A DNA stretch of 64,000 nucleotides from Pseudobdellovibrionaceae bacterium (GCA_021731025.1 JAKFYD010000008.1:1-64000), one strand, 5' to 3'. Shown: positions 8,277-17,312, counted from the stretch's first letter. Notes: generated from the sequence alone by a model not told the origin. Program-made: numbers and translations.

Positions 8277-9914
8277 TTAAGGGTGCGCCAGAGATCTTTG
8301 ATTTTCTTCCTGAACCAATTTCACTTCTTCTTCGCTCAACAAACTCATGTGAGCTGTTAATCCTCGAGAATGATTTGCCAATAGCACTTTTTGAATTCCA
8401 TGCTTATTTAAAATGATGCGGTAAATTTCGCTTTTATCTTTTTCCGGGTCGTTGCCGAAACTCAGGTTAACGACAAGGTAAAAATAATAAACTTTATTAG
8501 ACGTAATTCGCGAAAATTCACCTTGGTCATTCAAAACGCAAATTTCTTTTTGAGGATCATCTAAAAATTTCAAGTATCGTTCTAAATTAATTCTTAAATT
8601 TTCCTGCAGGCTCAGTCGTGCGCCACCGACCGAGTCCAATCCCCACAAAGTAAAAGATCTTTTAAAGTGAATGACGTCTTCAGGCAAAAAGTGTTCGGCT
8701 TCCGAGACACATGCCGATTCTCTAATCTGTTGGATCTTTTCAGAGACCTGAGTGTCAGGGAAAATGCGAAACCATTCTTTGATTTTCCCGATGTTGTGAT
8801 TTTCTGCATCTAAATTTTCTTCAGCATCAGGTAAAAAACCAGAAATCTTTTCCGTAAGGTAAGCTTTACCGTGATCCTTGAGACGATCGCGAATCACATA
8901 GAGAGCGACCCAAATCAGAATCAGGTACATTCCTCCTAAACTATAACCCAAAGCGCCTGGTTGTGAATAATACTGGGCAACTCCATAAATGAGGGCAGCA
9001 AAAGCAGCAGCCAGGGCCGAGGCAGGCTCGACAAAGCGAGCTAAGGTTTGCCGTTTGGAAACATTGATGAACATCTCTGACTGAAAAAACTTTTTCATTT
9101 GCCCCAAACGCACAATCAAGAGTTCAGTTTGGGATTTTTCGGTCAGGGGTTCAGAAGAGTGATGCTTTTTTTGGTAATAGGCTTCTTCGCGTAACAGAGA
9201 CTTAATTTTTTCCCCGAAGGCATCCCGATCGATACGGAATTTTAAAGAAGAAAATTGCGGAAATGAAATTTTCAGTCGTTCGTGATCTTCTTTGAGTTTC
9301 GCCAGGGACTCCACAAATAAATGGTGGATGTACTGCTCAAGCAATTGCACAACGGGAATCTTAAGTGCTGCATCCGAATTCGTAACGCCTCTGAGTTCTT
9401 CGACGAGGACTTTGATTTTTTCTAACTTTTCAAAAAGGTGATTGTAGCCAGACTCGAAAGTGGGCGTTTTTTGAATGCGAGAGTGCAGCACAAGCAGTTC
9501 TTTAGAAATTCGTCGCAAGCTAAATTTAATATTTTCACCCAGGTAGGCCCCTAATGAACGACAGAGTACTAAGAGCTCATTGGTCAGAATCGTACTTTCA
9601 ACTGAGTTTTTACAGAGAGGTAAATTTGCGATGGTTTCTCTTAAGTGATGGATTTTTAAAAGCCCATCTTCCTTTTTCAGATCCTCGCTCTGAGGAACGG
9701 AAAGGCGTTGGCGCGAAAAGAAATCGGATGTGATTTCAGACTTGCTCCAAGAACTTAAATGAACGGTTTGTGGAACAAATAAAAAAAGATCAAGATCGGC
9801 CTTGATCTTTTTATCTAGAAAATAAAAGGAAGATTTAAGTTCCACATTGTGATTATCGTGACGCGATAATTTTATTTTGGCCGTTTCACGAGGTTCAACT
9901 TCCTGCTCCAACAA
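8277..9914 (-). CDS. Unknown protein with two membrane segments
   Basis: A 545-residue protein I do not recognise. The N-terminal 300 residues are charged and largely helical, with no signal peptide. Two adjacent hydrophobic segments follow at about residues 300-350 (the first rich in Ala, the second Y-L-I-L-I-W-V-A-L-Y-V-I), separated by a short Tyr/Gly-containing loop. The C-terminal 190 residues are soluble and contain a possible beta-rich domain with L-N-K-H-G-I-Q-K-V-L-L-A-N-H-S-R-G. This is the topology of a hairpin-anchored inner-membrane protein with two cytoplasmic domains. It stands alone, and its end abuts a terminator. A role cannot be given. Confidence 0.7.
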   Translation of the reverse strand: MLEQEVEPRETAKIKLSRHDNHNVELKSSFYFLDKKIKADLDLFLFVPQTVHLSSWSKSEITSDFFSRQRLSVPQSEDLKKEDGLLKIHHLRETIANLPLCKNSVESTILTNELLVLCRSLGAYLGENIKFSLRRISKELLVLHSRIQKTPTFESGYNHLFEKLEKIKVLVEELRGVTNSDAALKIPVVQLLEQYIHHLFVESLAKLKEDHERLKISFPQFSSLKFRIDRDAFGEKIKSLLREEAYYQKKHHSSEPLTEKSQTELLIVRLGQMKKFFQSEMFINVSKRQTLARFVEPASALAAAFAALIYGVAQYYSQPGALGYSLGGMYLILIWVALYVIRDRLKDHGKAYLTEKISGFLPDAEENLDAENHNIGKIKEWFRIFPDTQVSEKIQQIRESACVSEAEHFLPEDVIHFKRSFTLWGLDSVGGARLSLQENLRINLERYLKFLDDPQKEICVLNDQGEFSRITSNKVYYFYLVVNLSFGNDPEKDKSEIYRIILNKHGIQKVLLANHSRGLTAHMSLLSEEEVKLVQEENQRSLAHP

Positions 9915-9977
9915 TCCCTCCAGCTCTGCACAGGCATTGGATATTGTCGGAGTTTTGTCAGGAAATTGTCAAGACCA

Positions 9978-11198
9978 CTACAGACAAACGTGTGTGGTTG
10001 CCCCTTCTGCAATACAAGAGATTTCTTTAACACCTGGGGTTCCTAAATCACCCTTGTCCCCAAATTCCCCAGGAGGCCCTTTCAAACTGTCCAATGGTTT
10101 GGGGCAAGGACCCGCAAGTTTTACGTTTGGGTTATAGTAAGATTGAAGTTGCCACTCGCCGGAAGGCCCACCAGGTCCGCCTTCTCCGCCGGGACCTCCA
10201 CTTCCACCCTCTCCACCAAGTCCAGGAATTACATCAGGATTCCAAACAAGATCCGAGGCCGAGGAAATTTTAAATTGAATGAAACCAGAATTTCCTCCAC
10301 GAAACCCTGTGCCCCCTTTAAAACCTTTCCTTCCGGGGCCGCCTTGTCCACCGCTAGTGGCGGCGTTCAGGCAGGTATGATGAGTTATGCATATTTCGCC
10401 CAGACAACTCGAGCGGTCAGTTTGCGAAGTGAATTTGTGAGGTAATCCTGCCATCCCTGGTGCTCCATTCAATGTTGGGTCACCTTTTCCTGCGATTCCA
10501 TCACCGCCATTTTCACCTCGAAGTTTAATGGTGATTTTCCCGTAGGCTTTTTCGGCACTGATGAAGATTTGTCCTCCATTGCGACCAATCTGGCCTGCAG
10601 CTGCTTTTTGTCCTTCGGGCCAAGTTTGAAGTTCTGAATTCTTCGAGTAAAATTCTTTAACCGAGAGATTTAAATTTTGTCCTTCAGTCACTAAGACCGA
10701 GCCTTCCTTGAAATAAAGGCGATGAAATTTTTCAAGACGCAATCGATTCAAAGAATCGGAAACAAAGTTGTCTTTGATTTGTGACCATTTCATAGTCCCA
10801 CTGATCACCAAGTCTTTGGGTCGAGAAATGGAAATGGTCTTGAAGGCTTTAAATTCATTATTTTGAAAATACCCAAATTGATAATTTGTTTCTGGGCCTG
10901 CAGGAATTTTTTCTTCGAGCCAATCTCCATTGGTATCTGTTTGAATATTTTCGATGGCGCTGCTTTCGCCACTGGTGCGGTTCACAAAAAGTTGGGCGCG
11001 GGGCAGGCCAAGAAAAAATTTGTAGGAATAGCTGTCAGGATTTTCGCCACCGAGAATTTCGTAGGGAAGCTCTTGAGTGTTGGAAATTTTTTGAGCCTTG
11101 GCTTCGGGCGGTGGCTCCATTGCACCTTTATTTTTGACTTTCATGCACGAAACTAAAACTAAAGGAAAGAAACAGATTAAAAGGGATTTCGTTTTCAT
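9978..11198 (-). CDS. Lipoprotein with collagen-like Gly-rich region
   Basis: A 406-residue secreted lipoprotein. The N-terminus is a type II signal (F-F-P-L-V-L-V-S-C) with the lipidated cysteine near residue 18. The middle contains one or two beta-type domains. From about residue 200 the sequence is rich in G-x-x and G-G-x steps (G-G-P-G-G-E-G-G-P-G-G-P and the like), interrupted by a Cys-containing loop, and ends with G-P-P-G-E-F-G-D-K-G-D-L-G-T-P-G before a C-terminal C-x6-C-L. This resembles the collagen-like sheaths of surface proteins. An outer-surface or spore-coat-like structural or adhesive role is plausible but unproven. Confidence 0.75.
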   Translation of the reverse strand: MKTKSLLICFFPLVLVSCMKVKNKGAMEPPPEAKAQKISNTQELPYEILGGENPDSYSYKFFLGLPRAQLFVNRTSGESSAIENIQTDTNGDWLEEKIPAGPETNYQFGYFQNNEFKAFKTISISRPKDLVISGTMKWSQIKDNFVSDSLNRLRLEKFHRLYFKEGSVLVTEGQNLNLSVKEFYSKNSELQTWPEGQKAAAGQIGRNGGQIFISAEKAYGKITIKLRGENGGDGIAGKGDPTLNGAPGMAGLPHKFTSQTDRSSCLGEICITHHTCLNAATSGGQGGPGRKGFKGGTGFRGGNSGFIQFKISSASDLVWNPDVIPGLGGEGGSGGPGGEGGPGGPSGEWQLQSYYNPNVKLAGPCPKPLDSLKGPPGEFGDKGDLGTPGVKEISCIAEGATTHVCL

Positions 11199-11261
11199 AG
11201 GACCTCGCTTTCAAAGCCAGGCCTTGCAAAAAAAACGAGCCAGTGATGAAGAAAATAAATT

Positions 11262-12848
11262 TTAAGATGTCCGAGGAGCGGGAGTTTGGGCCAAATGTCG
11301 CTGCTGTCTGTCCGGAGCGCTATTTAGGGCATAAGCTCCAGTGCGATTTGAGTTCTTAATTTTATCAACAAATTCGGCATTCAGTTGAGTTCTTAAAAAA
11401 TAGGGAAGGTCTCGACGTTTTTGATAGGCATAATCCATACCTAAAACTTCGGCCAGTTCTGTTATGGGAAACACAGCCGTGTTTTGAAAATAAACCCATA
11501 AAGATTCAACGAGATTTAAAAGCGAAATCCCATAATTTTGGGAATGACGTTGGTGCAGGAATGAACTTAGCGCCAAGATTTCTTTAAAAAGCGATTTGCC
11601 CGAACTTGTTAGATAAGTTTTCCATGCGGCCATCAATCGGGGAAAGTTCCCGCTATTTGCAACTTGATCCCAAGTTTTAGCGAAACGTTGCATAACTTGA
11701 ATCTCTTCGAAGCTCATTTCTTTATTCTGAAGAATTTGAAACGGAGGATGTAAATCATATTTCATTTGGAAGGCTTGATCATGTCGAGCCAAGGGAAAGC
11801 CTTTAAGACGTTTCAGAATTCCCACTTGAATTTCATCAGGGCCGAATTCAACGAGAGTGTTAAATCCAACTTCGAAGCTTTCCAAGGTTTCACCGGGAAG
11901 ACCAACAATAAGGTCGGCATGGGTGTGAACCAGAGTTTTTTCTTTCAAATAATGAAAATTTTCACGAATTTTTTTGTAATCTTGGCGACGGCTGACATGG
12001 GCTGCGACAACCGTGCTAAAAGTTTGGATACCAATTTCAAATTGCAACGAACCTGAAGGGAACTTTTCGATCAATTCTTTCAATTCATCAGGGAGACGAT
12101 CAGGAACCATTTCAAAATGCAGAAATAATCCTAGATGAACACGGTCCAGAAAAAATTTTAAAATTTGACAGGAAATACTGGGGCTGAGATTAAAAGTGCG
12201 GTCAACAAATTTAAATTGTCGGGCTCCTCGTTGAATAAGATTTTCCATGTCTAACAAAAATGAAGTCAGTTCGAAGTTTCTTACCGCTTTGTCTAAAGAG
12301 GAAAGGCAGTATTCACATTTATAAGGGCAACCTCGTGAGGCCTCGACGTAAATGATTCTCGTTGCGATGTCGTGATCGCTGTACAAGGAATAGGGGGATT
12401 TAATTTTTTTCACTTCCGGCAATTCGCCAGAAATAATTTTTGGAAGGCCTGAATTTCCGTTCAGAAGATCTCGGCAGAGTTGAGCAAAAAGAAAATCGGC
12501 TTCGCCCTTCACAACATGATCAACCCAAGGAATGACTTTTTGTGATTCTGTTTCATGACTGACTTCGGGTCCACCCACGACGATTTTAATTTCTGGGGCT
12601 ATGCTTTTAAGGAGAGTAAGAAGGCGAAAAGTTTCTTCGATATTCCAGATGTAAATTCCGAAACCAATGACCTTTGGCTTTTTCTTTAAAAGAATTTCGA
12701 CGATATCTTTTGTATTTTGATTGATGGTGAATTCAAGGATTTCGGTCCGCTCTTGAAGCTCTTCCATTTGGGCAAAAAGATAGCGAAGTCCAAAAGCTGT
12801 GTGCTGGTAAGTTGAGTTGAGAGTGCACAAAAGGATGTCTTTATTCAT
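11262..12848 (-). CDS. B12-binding-domain radical SAM protein (DUF4080-type)
   Basis: A 528-residue enzyme. Residues 1-130 form a cobalamin-binding-like Rossmann domain (V-I-G-F-G-I-Y-I-W-N, V-V-G-G-P-E-V-S). A radical SAM domain follows with the cluster motif C-P-Y-K-C-E-Y-C in E-A-S-R-G-C-P-Y. The C-terminal 150 residues look like the DUF4080 helical domain found in this group. The start at 12848 is chosen because the family begins with a motif like K-D-I-L-L-C-T-L-N; the further upstream ATG at 12941 would add 31 residues without family resemblance. Members modify tetrapyrroles, lipids or peptides; the substrate here is unknown. Confidence 0.8.
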   Translation of the reverse strand: MNKDILLCTLNSTYQHTAFGLRYLFAQMEELQERTEILEFTINQNTKDIVEILLKKKPKVIGFGIYIWNIEETFRLLTLLKSIAPEIKIVVGGPEVSHETESQKVIPWVDHVVKGEADFLFAQLCRDLLNGNSGLPKIISGELPEVKKIKSPYSLYSDHDIATRIIYVEASRGCPYKCEYCLSSLDKAVRNFELTSFLLDMENLIQRGARQFKFVDRTFNLSPSISCQILKFFLDRVHLGLFLHFEMVPDRLPDELKELIEKFPSGSLQFEIGIQTFSTVVAAHVSRRQDYKKIRENFHYLKEKTLVHTHADLIVGLPGETLESFEVGFNTLVEFGPDEIQVGILKRLKGFPLARHDQAFQMKYDLHPPFQILQNKEMSFEEIQVMQRFAKTWDQVANSGNFPRLMAAWKTYLTSSGKSLFKEILALSSFLHQRHSQNYGISLLNLVESLWVYFQNTAVFPITELAEVLGMDYAYQKRRDLPYFLRTQLNAEFVDKIKNSNRTGAYALNSAPDRQQRHLAQTPAPRTS

Positions 12849-13029
12849 GGTTCTGTATAACGACGCAGTGACTTTGGCGCAATTAGATAATAGTGCGATG
12901 TGTTGTCTGAGGCGAAAATAAACTAGACCTAAGTCGGTCATCGCTGGTTTTTTTGCCCCAATTTTAAAATCAACTTGCCCAAAGTCCAGGCTATGAGACC
13001 CTTAAACGCAATTTAAGAGGGGGTTATCC

Positions 13030-14280
13030 ATGAATGTTGTTCGAATTTTAATTAGCTTAGGTCTTTTAGTTGTTTCACAAGTCGCGTTTGCTCATGCACC
13101 ACAAAGTGTAGCGCCAACCACTGTTCCAGCGATTGCAGATTTAAATATGTTAAAGCAAGTCGGGGTACCAATTATCCTTCAGGATCCTCAAATCAATTTA
13201 GGATTTGCTCACTTAACTCCTGCGGCTCAAAACCAACTGAGCATTCTTGCTCATAAAGCTCGCAAGTGTGGTGGTTACGAGGTTGTTCAGGATGTGCAAA
13301 CTAAGGACACTCGTCACGTGGGAGCCAGCTTTCAGTTTTTGAAACAACATCTCTTTAAAGATGCTCAGTACGCACGGACACCAGTGCGGGTCCGAGCAAT
13401 TCCTCAACGCCCTGAAATTGTTAAAGCGGTTGCTTTGGCCGAAGAGAAAAATATTCTCAATTGGGTGAATTGGCTGAGCGCTTTTCCGAATCGTTATAAT
13501 AAAGATGCAAATCCTAACAATCACGTCGTTCAGTTAAAAGCTGAGCTTGAAAAAATAATTGGTGCGGCTCGATCTCGAGGTGTTGCGGCAGCGGTGGAAT
13601 TGATCGACCATACAAGCACTCGACAAAAAACAATTCATGTTGTGATTCAAGGAAAGACTCGTCCACAGGAAAGCGTTATCTTAGGAGGTCACCTAGATTC
13701 TATTTCTTCAGGATCACGCGCTCCTGGGGCCGATGATAATGCATCGGGATCTTCAAATTTGATTGAAGCTCTGCGAATTTTATTAGCTCAAGGTCAGCCA
13801 GCAAGAACCATTGAATTTTTCTGGTACGCAGGCGAAGAATCAGGTCTTCTCGGTTCTGCCGAAATCGCAGCGGCTTACAAAAAACAACAACGTAATGTCA
13901 TTGGAGTTTTGCAATTGGATATGACCATGTTTCCTGGGAGTGGAGAGATGGTTATTGCTAGCATGACTGATTTCACCAGCGCTTGGATGCGTGAACTTTT
14001 AGTTGAGCTGAATCAACATTATTTAAATCTGAAAATCGTTAATGATCGCTGTGGATATGGATGCTCCGACCACGCGTCTTGGTATCGCCAAGGTTATCCA
14101 ACATTAATGCCATTTGAGGCCACGATGAACACGATGAACACGATGAACACACGACTTCATACTGAGAAAGACATCGTGACTCCCGAGATGAATTTTAAAC
14201 ATTCATTGGCTTTCACCAAATTAGCGATTTCTTTGGCGATGGAATTGGGAAATAATTTAGACCTACATCAACCTTACTGA
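13030..14280 (+). CDS. Secreted M28-family zinc aminopeptidase
   Basis: A 416-residue exported peptidase with a signal peptide of about 21 residues ending V-A-F-A. The co-catalytic zinc site of family M28 is readable: L-G-G-H-L-D (His, Asp), G-A-D-D-N-A-S-G (bridging Asp), A-G-E-E-S-G-L-L-G-S (catalytic Glu), Q-L-D-M-T (Asp) and C-S-D-H-A-S-W (His). It probably removes N-terminal residues from peptides in the periplasm or outside the cell, which fits feeding on protein. A threefold T-M-N repeat lies just before the end of the catalytic domain (see findings). A GGGGG-type ribosome site precedes the ATG, and a terminator with a T-tract follows. Confidence 0.9.
   Translation: MNVVRILISLGLLVVSQVAFAHAPQSVAPTTVPAIADLNMLKQVGVPIILQDPQINLGFAHLTPAAQNQLSILAHKARKCGGYEVVQDVQTKDTRHVGASFQFLKQHLFKDAQYARTPVRVRAIPQRPEIVKAVALAEEKNILNWVNWLSAFPNRYNKDANPNNHVVQLKAELEKIIGAARSRGVAAAVELIDHTSTRQKTIHVVIQGKTRPQESVILGGHLDSISSGSRAPGADDNASGSSNLIEALRILLAQGQPARTIEFFWYAGEESGLLGSAEIAAAYKKQQRNVIGVLQLDMTMFPGSGEMVIASMTDFTSAWMRELLVELNQHYLNLKIVNDRCGYGCSDHASWYRQGYPTLMPFEATMNTMNTMNTRLHTEKDIVTPEMNFKHSLAFTKLAISLAMELGNNLDLHQPY
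14122..14148 (+). repeat. Triple 9-bp tandem repeat inside the peptidase gene
   Basis: Three exact copies of ACGATGAAC lie in frame and encode Thr-Met-Asn three times. The repeat sits in a catalytic-domain loop of the M28 peptidase. Confidence 0.9.
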
Positions 14281-14309
14281 AAGTTACCCCAAAGCTCGAA
14301 TCTCTTCTT

Positions 14310-15227
14310 TCATCCACCAGTAAGCTCAAAGCACTGGTGGATTTTTTTATCGTGAAAATCAATGGGGATGGTTTTTTCGGTGATGTCTTTGACCTGATAT
14401 TTGTTTTTAATCGAATCTTCGAGTTTAAATTTTCTTTTGTTGCAGGAAAAGTACAAGATTCCACCGGGAGCTAAACAGCTCATAGTTAAATCTATGAGCG
14501 CGGTTTGATCGCGTTCAACGTCAAAATCACCCACCATTTTTTTTGAATTCGAAAAAGTGGGAGGATCTAAAAAGATTGTATCGAAAGAATGCGAACCTTG
14601 ATGCTTTTCAAGATAGGTTATTGCGTTTTCATTCACGAAGGAATGCGATTCGGGACTTAAGTCATTCAGTCGAAAATTCTTTTGAGCCCACTCCAAGTAA
14701 TTTGCTGACAGATCTACATTTGTTGTCGTTGCTCCGCTTAAAGCTGCAAAAACACTAAAAGCTCCGGTGTAGCAAAAAAGATTTAAGAACTTTTGAGCCT
14801 TTCTTTTAAAAATCACTTGGCGCAGAGGGCGATGATCCAGAAATAAGCCCGTATCTAAATAATCATAAAGATTGACCAAAAATTTAGCCTGAGTTTCTTG
14901 AACGGAAAAAAAATCATTTTTTTCATCGAGCTTTTCATATTTCTGTGTGCGTTCTTGGCGCTGACGTCTTTTCAAGATGATCTTTTCAGGAGGTGACTTA
15001 AAAATTTCAATGAGAGCTTCTTGAGTCTGGGAAATTTGATTTTTTCCAGCATCAATCACCTGGTCACTTTTATCATGAACAACGAAGAAATCGCGATAGC
15101 GATCAACAATAACAGGAAATTCGGGAATATCTCGGTCATAAAGTCGATAAGCTTCAATTTGATGTTTCTCGGCCCAGCTTTTCAGTTTACGGTGATTTTT
15201 TTCGATGCGGTTTTTAATCATGCTCAT
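14310..15227 (-). CDS. RlmK-like class I SAM-dependent RNA methyltransferase
   Basis: A 305-residue protein that corresponds to the C-terminal half of the E. coli RlmKL fusion. An N-terminal segment (Y-R-L-Y-D-R-D-I-P-E-F-P-V-I-V-D) is followed by a Rossmann methyltransferase. G-L-F-L-D-H-R-P-L-R, L-N-L-F-C-Y-T-G-A-F-S-V (motif I) and I-F-L-D-P-P-T-F-S-N-S (motif IV) are all present. RlmK makes m7G2069 in 23S rRNA. Stand-alone copies like this are common outside the gammaproteobacteria, and the function is inferred. The start is 19 bases from the divergent deaminase gene, and an AGGAT ribosome site lies upstream. Confidence 0.82.
   Translation of the reverse strand: MSMIKNRIEKNHRKLKSWAEKHQIEAYRLYDRDIPEFPVIVDRYRDFFVVHDKSDQVIDAGKNQISQTQEALIEIFKSPPEKIILKRRQRQERTQKYEKLDEKNDFFSVQETQAKFLVNLYDYLDTGLFLDHRPLRQVIFKRKAQKFLNLFCYTGAFSVFAALSGATTTNVDLSANYLEWAQKNFRLNDLSPESHSFVNENAITYLEKHQGSHSFDTIFLDPPTFSNSKKMVGDFDVERDQTALIDLTMSCLAPGGILYFSCNKRKFKLEDSIKNKYQVKDITEKTIPIDFHDKKIHQCFELTGG
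14312..14348 (+). terminator. Rho-independent terminator of the M28 peptidase gene
   Basis: A 10-bp perfect stem (14312-14321 with 14333-14342) is followed by a run of T. It also encodes the last residues of the convergent RlmK-like gene, so the terminator is embedded in coding sequence. Confidence 0.85.
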
Positions 15228-15246
15228 GGAGCATCCTATTTAGACA

Positions 15247-16113
15247 ATGAAGTCTGAAAATGCTAGAAGAATAGTGATGTTGCTAGAAAATACATTTTCT
15301 TTCGAAGATCCAGACATCATTGCAGCTGTCGCTTATGAGTTGAGGCGACCAGGCTTTGAGCTTGCTTTCGTTCGTCACCGTGAAGCTGTTTATTACACTC
15401 GTTTTCCACAAAATGCGAAAGCACCATCCAGCGCCGTCATCAAACTTTTGCAAAATATTTTTGAGATTAAAATGGATCTCAGTTTTTTTATTTTAAGGAA
15501 TAAAATTTACACCACGTCCGAGTTTTCTTATCAAGATCATGGAATGGTCAAAGTGCTTGCTAAAAAGGTTCACTTTGGTCTGCAAGCTGTTCATCTCCCC
15601 GAAGCCAATGACGTTCTTCATCACTTTCATTTTGTTTCAGTGGCTGCCGATGAGGAGATTATTTGTTCAAGCCGATTTAGAAGTGAACTTATTCCCAGAG
15701 ATCCGTCTATGATCTATGGTGAAGAGCAGATTGAAAATGAACTGGTGAAGTTGACTCTCTCGCAAGCTAGGGGGTCGGTCCTTCATGATTACGACAGACC
15801 CATTGCCGCCGTACTTGTTAACCCGCAAGGGCAACCTGAATGGTGGTGCGTAAATTCAAGCAGTAAAAATAAGTCCCTTCATGCTGAGGTCAATTTAATC
15901 CAAGGTGTTTATGAGTCTCAAAAAGGAAAAATTCCCCAAGGCTTTTCCATTTATGTGACTCATAAACCCTGTAAAATGTGTGCCGGAATGATTTTTGATG
16001 CTTGTGAAGACTCGGCCAAGATTCAACTGCGTTATTTAAACAACGTCACGGGATGTCGATCTCGTTGGACTGTGCTCGATGTCTTTGCGAGCAAAAACTT
16101 GCTCAATACTTGA
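15247..16113 (+). CDS. Bd3614-like deaminase-fold protein
   Basis: A 288-residue protein with an unusual N-terminal domain (residues 1-170, mixed alpha/beta, no recognised family) and a C-terminal cytidine-deaminase-fold domain. The zinc site is H-A-E at His212-Glu214 (S-L-H-A-E-V-N) with P-C-K-M-C at 241-245 (H-K-P-C-K-M-C-A-G-M). This matches the family named after Bdellovibrio Bd3614 in surveys of the deaminase superfamily. The substrate (nucleotide, nucleic acid base or other) is unknown. The start may be ATG 15247 or, with a better AGAAG ribosome site, ATG 15283. It is divergent from the RlmK-like gene. Confidence 0.82.
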   Translation: MKSENARRIVMLLENTFSFEDPDIIAAVAYELRRPGFELAFVRHREAVYYTRFPQNAKAPSSAVIKLLQNIFEIKMDLSFFILRNKIYTTSEFSYQDHGMVKVLAKKVHFGLQAVHLPEANDVLHHFHFVSVAADEEIICSSRFRSELIPRDPSMIYGEEQIENELVKLTLSQARGSVLHDYDRPIAAVLVNPQGQPEWWCVNSSSKNKSLHAEVNLIQGVYESQKGKIPQGFSIYVTHKPCKMCAGMIFDACEDSAKIQLRYLNNVTGCRSRWTVLDVFASKNLLNT

Positions 16114-16176
16114 AGTTATGTTCATCTTACGCACTGTATGAACGAAAAGTTTTCGAATTAATTGGAGGAAAATCAC

Positions 16177-16818
16177 ATGAAAAAAATAATTTTAACAACA
16201 TTGTCAGCAGTACTCGTTTTTTCGGGTTGTGCATCTGAAAATAAAAACACCACAAAAGGTGCAGGGATTGGTGCTGCCGCTGGGGGATTACTTGGAGCGG
16301 TGATTGGTCATCAAACTGGTAAACGAAATGAAGGCGCATTGATCGGTGCCGCTGTCGGGGCTGGTATCGGTGGATACGCTGGTCGTCGTATGGATCAACA
16401 GGCCAAAGAACTTGAAAGAATTGCTGAGACAAAAAGAACTGAACAAGGGTTAGTGACTAAATTAAAAAGCGATATTCTTTTCGACACTGGAAAAGCCGAA
16501 TTAAAACCAGGAGCTCGCGAGAATTTGAAAAAAATGGCTGATATCATGAAAAAATACCCTGAAAATGTTTTGACGGTCAAAGGTCACACCGACAACACAG
16601 GTTCAGCGACGATCAATGAAACCTTATCACAACGAAGAGCCGAAGCGGTTAAATCTCAATTGGTTGCTTCAGGATTGCCAAGCACAGCAATGTCCACTGT
16701 TGGTTTAGGACCTGCTCAACCTGTTGCTGACAACTCTTCGAAAGAAGGACGTCAACAAAACCGCCGCGTTGAAATTGAAGTGACTGTTGATGAATCTAAA
16801 GTTCCAAAAGAAAAGTAG
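16177..16818 (+). CDS. OmpA-family peptidoglycan-binding lipoprotein with glycine zipper
   Basis: A 213-residue lipoprotein. The start at 16177 is set by TTGGAGGAAAA upstream and a type II signal with lipobox V-F-S-G-C. Residues 30-80 form a glycine-zipper segment (G-I-G-A-A-A-G-G-L-L-G-A-V-I-G) able to insert in or span a membrane. The C-terminal 110 residues are an OmpA-like domain (D-I-L-F-D-T-G, V-K-G-H-T-D-N-T-G, N-R-R-V-E-I-E-V) that binds peptidoglycan through the conserved Asp and Arg. The YiaD/YfiB type is the nearest model. It tethers the envelope to the cell wall. The DUF4399 gene follows after 11 bases, probably on the same transcript. Confidence 0.9.
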   Translation: MKKIILTTLSAVLVFSGCASENKNTTKGAGIGAAAGGLLGAVIGHQTGKRNEGALIGAAVGAGIGGYAGRRMDQQAKELERIAETKRTEQGLVTKLKSDILFDTGKAELKPGARENLKKMADIMKKYPENVLTVKGHTDNTGSATINETLSQRRAEAVKSQLVASGLPSTAMSTVGLGPAQPVADNSSKEGRQQNRRVEIEVTVDESKVPKEK

Positions 16819-16829
16819 GAAGAATAAAA

Positions 16830-17261
16830 ATGAAAAAATTTATAGTTGTTGGAATTTTATCTTTGACCTTCAGTGCATTTGCGAAAGAACCAAGCGCACC
16901 CAAGGCAGCAGATACTCCACCCAGTGCAAAAGTATTTTTTGCTAACTTGAAAGATGGCCAAACTATTCCGACGGAATACAAAGTGCAGTTTGGTGTTGAA
17001 GGCATGGCTTTGAAAAAAGCGGGTGAAAATGTGAATGATAAGAAATCAGGACATCACCATGTGATTATCAACAAAGGCCCGGTCGCCGAAGGGGAAATTA
17101 TCCCTGCAGACAGCGATCATTTGCATTTTGGGCAGGCCCAAACGGACGCAGTTCTCAAACTTAAACCGGGGACTCACTCGCTGACTTTGCAATTGGCCGA
17201 TGGAGCTCATCGGTCATTCGGTGAGAAGCTAAGTTCGACGGTGAAGGTAATTGTTAAGTAA
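16830..17261 (+). CDS. Secreted DUF4399-family protein
   Basis: A 143-residue exported protein with a signal peptide ending near S-A-F-A. The mature part matches DUF4399: A-K-V-F-F-A-N-L-K-D-G, K-V-Q-F-G-V-E-G-M, H-H-H-V-I-I-N, and a late L-T-L-Q-L-A-D-G-A-H-R-S. The family is a small periplasmic beta-sandwich with a conserved His-rich turn that could bind metal. It has no established reaction. It lies behind the OmpA-like gene with a short spacer and AGGAAG upstream. It ends at the bidirectional hairpin at 17273-17294. Confidence 0.85.
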   Translation: MKKFIVVGILSLTFSAFAKEPSAPKAADTPPSAKVFFANLKDGQTIPTEYKVQFGVEGMALKKAGENVNDKKSGHHHVIINKGPVAEGEIIPADSDHLHFGQAQTDAVLKLKPGTHSLTLQLADGAHRSFGEKLSSTVKVIVK

Positions 17262-17272
17262 ACTTTAATGAA

Positions 17273-17294
17273 TGGCAGTGGGAAACCACTGCCA
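17273..17294. terminator. Bidirectional terminator hairpin
   Basis: A 9-bp perfect stem (17273-17281 with 17286-17294) with a GAAA tetraloop lies between the convergent DUF4399 and nitroreductase genes. Confidence 0.75.
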
Positions 17295-17312
17295 GGATGG
17301 CATCAGCTAAAA

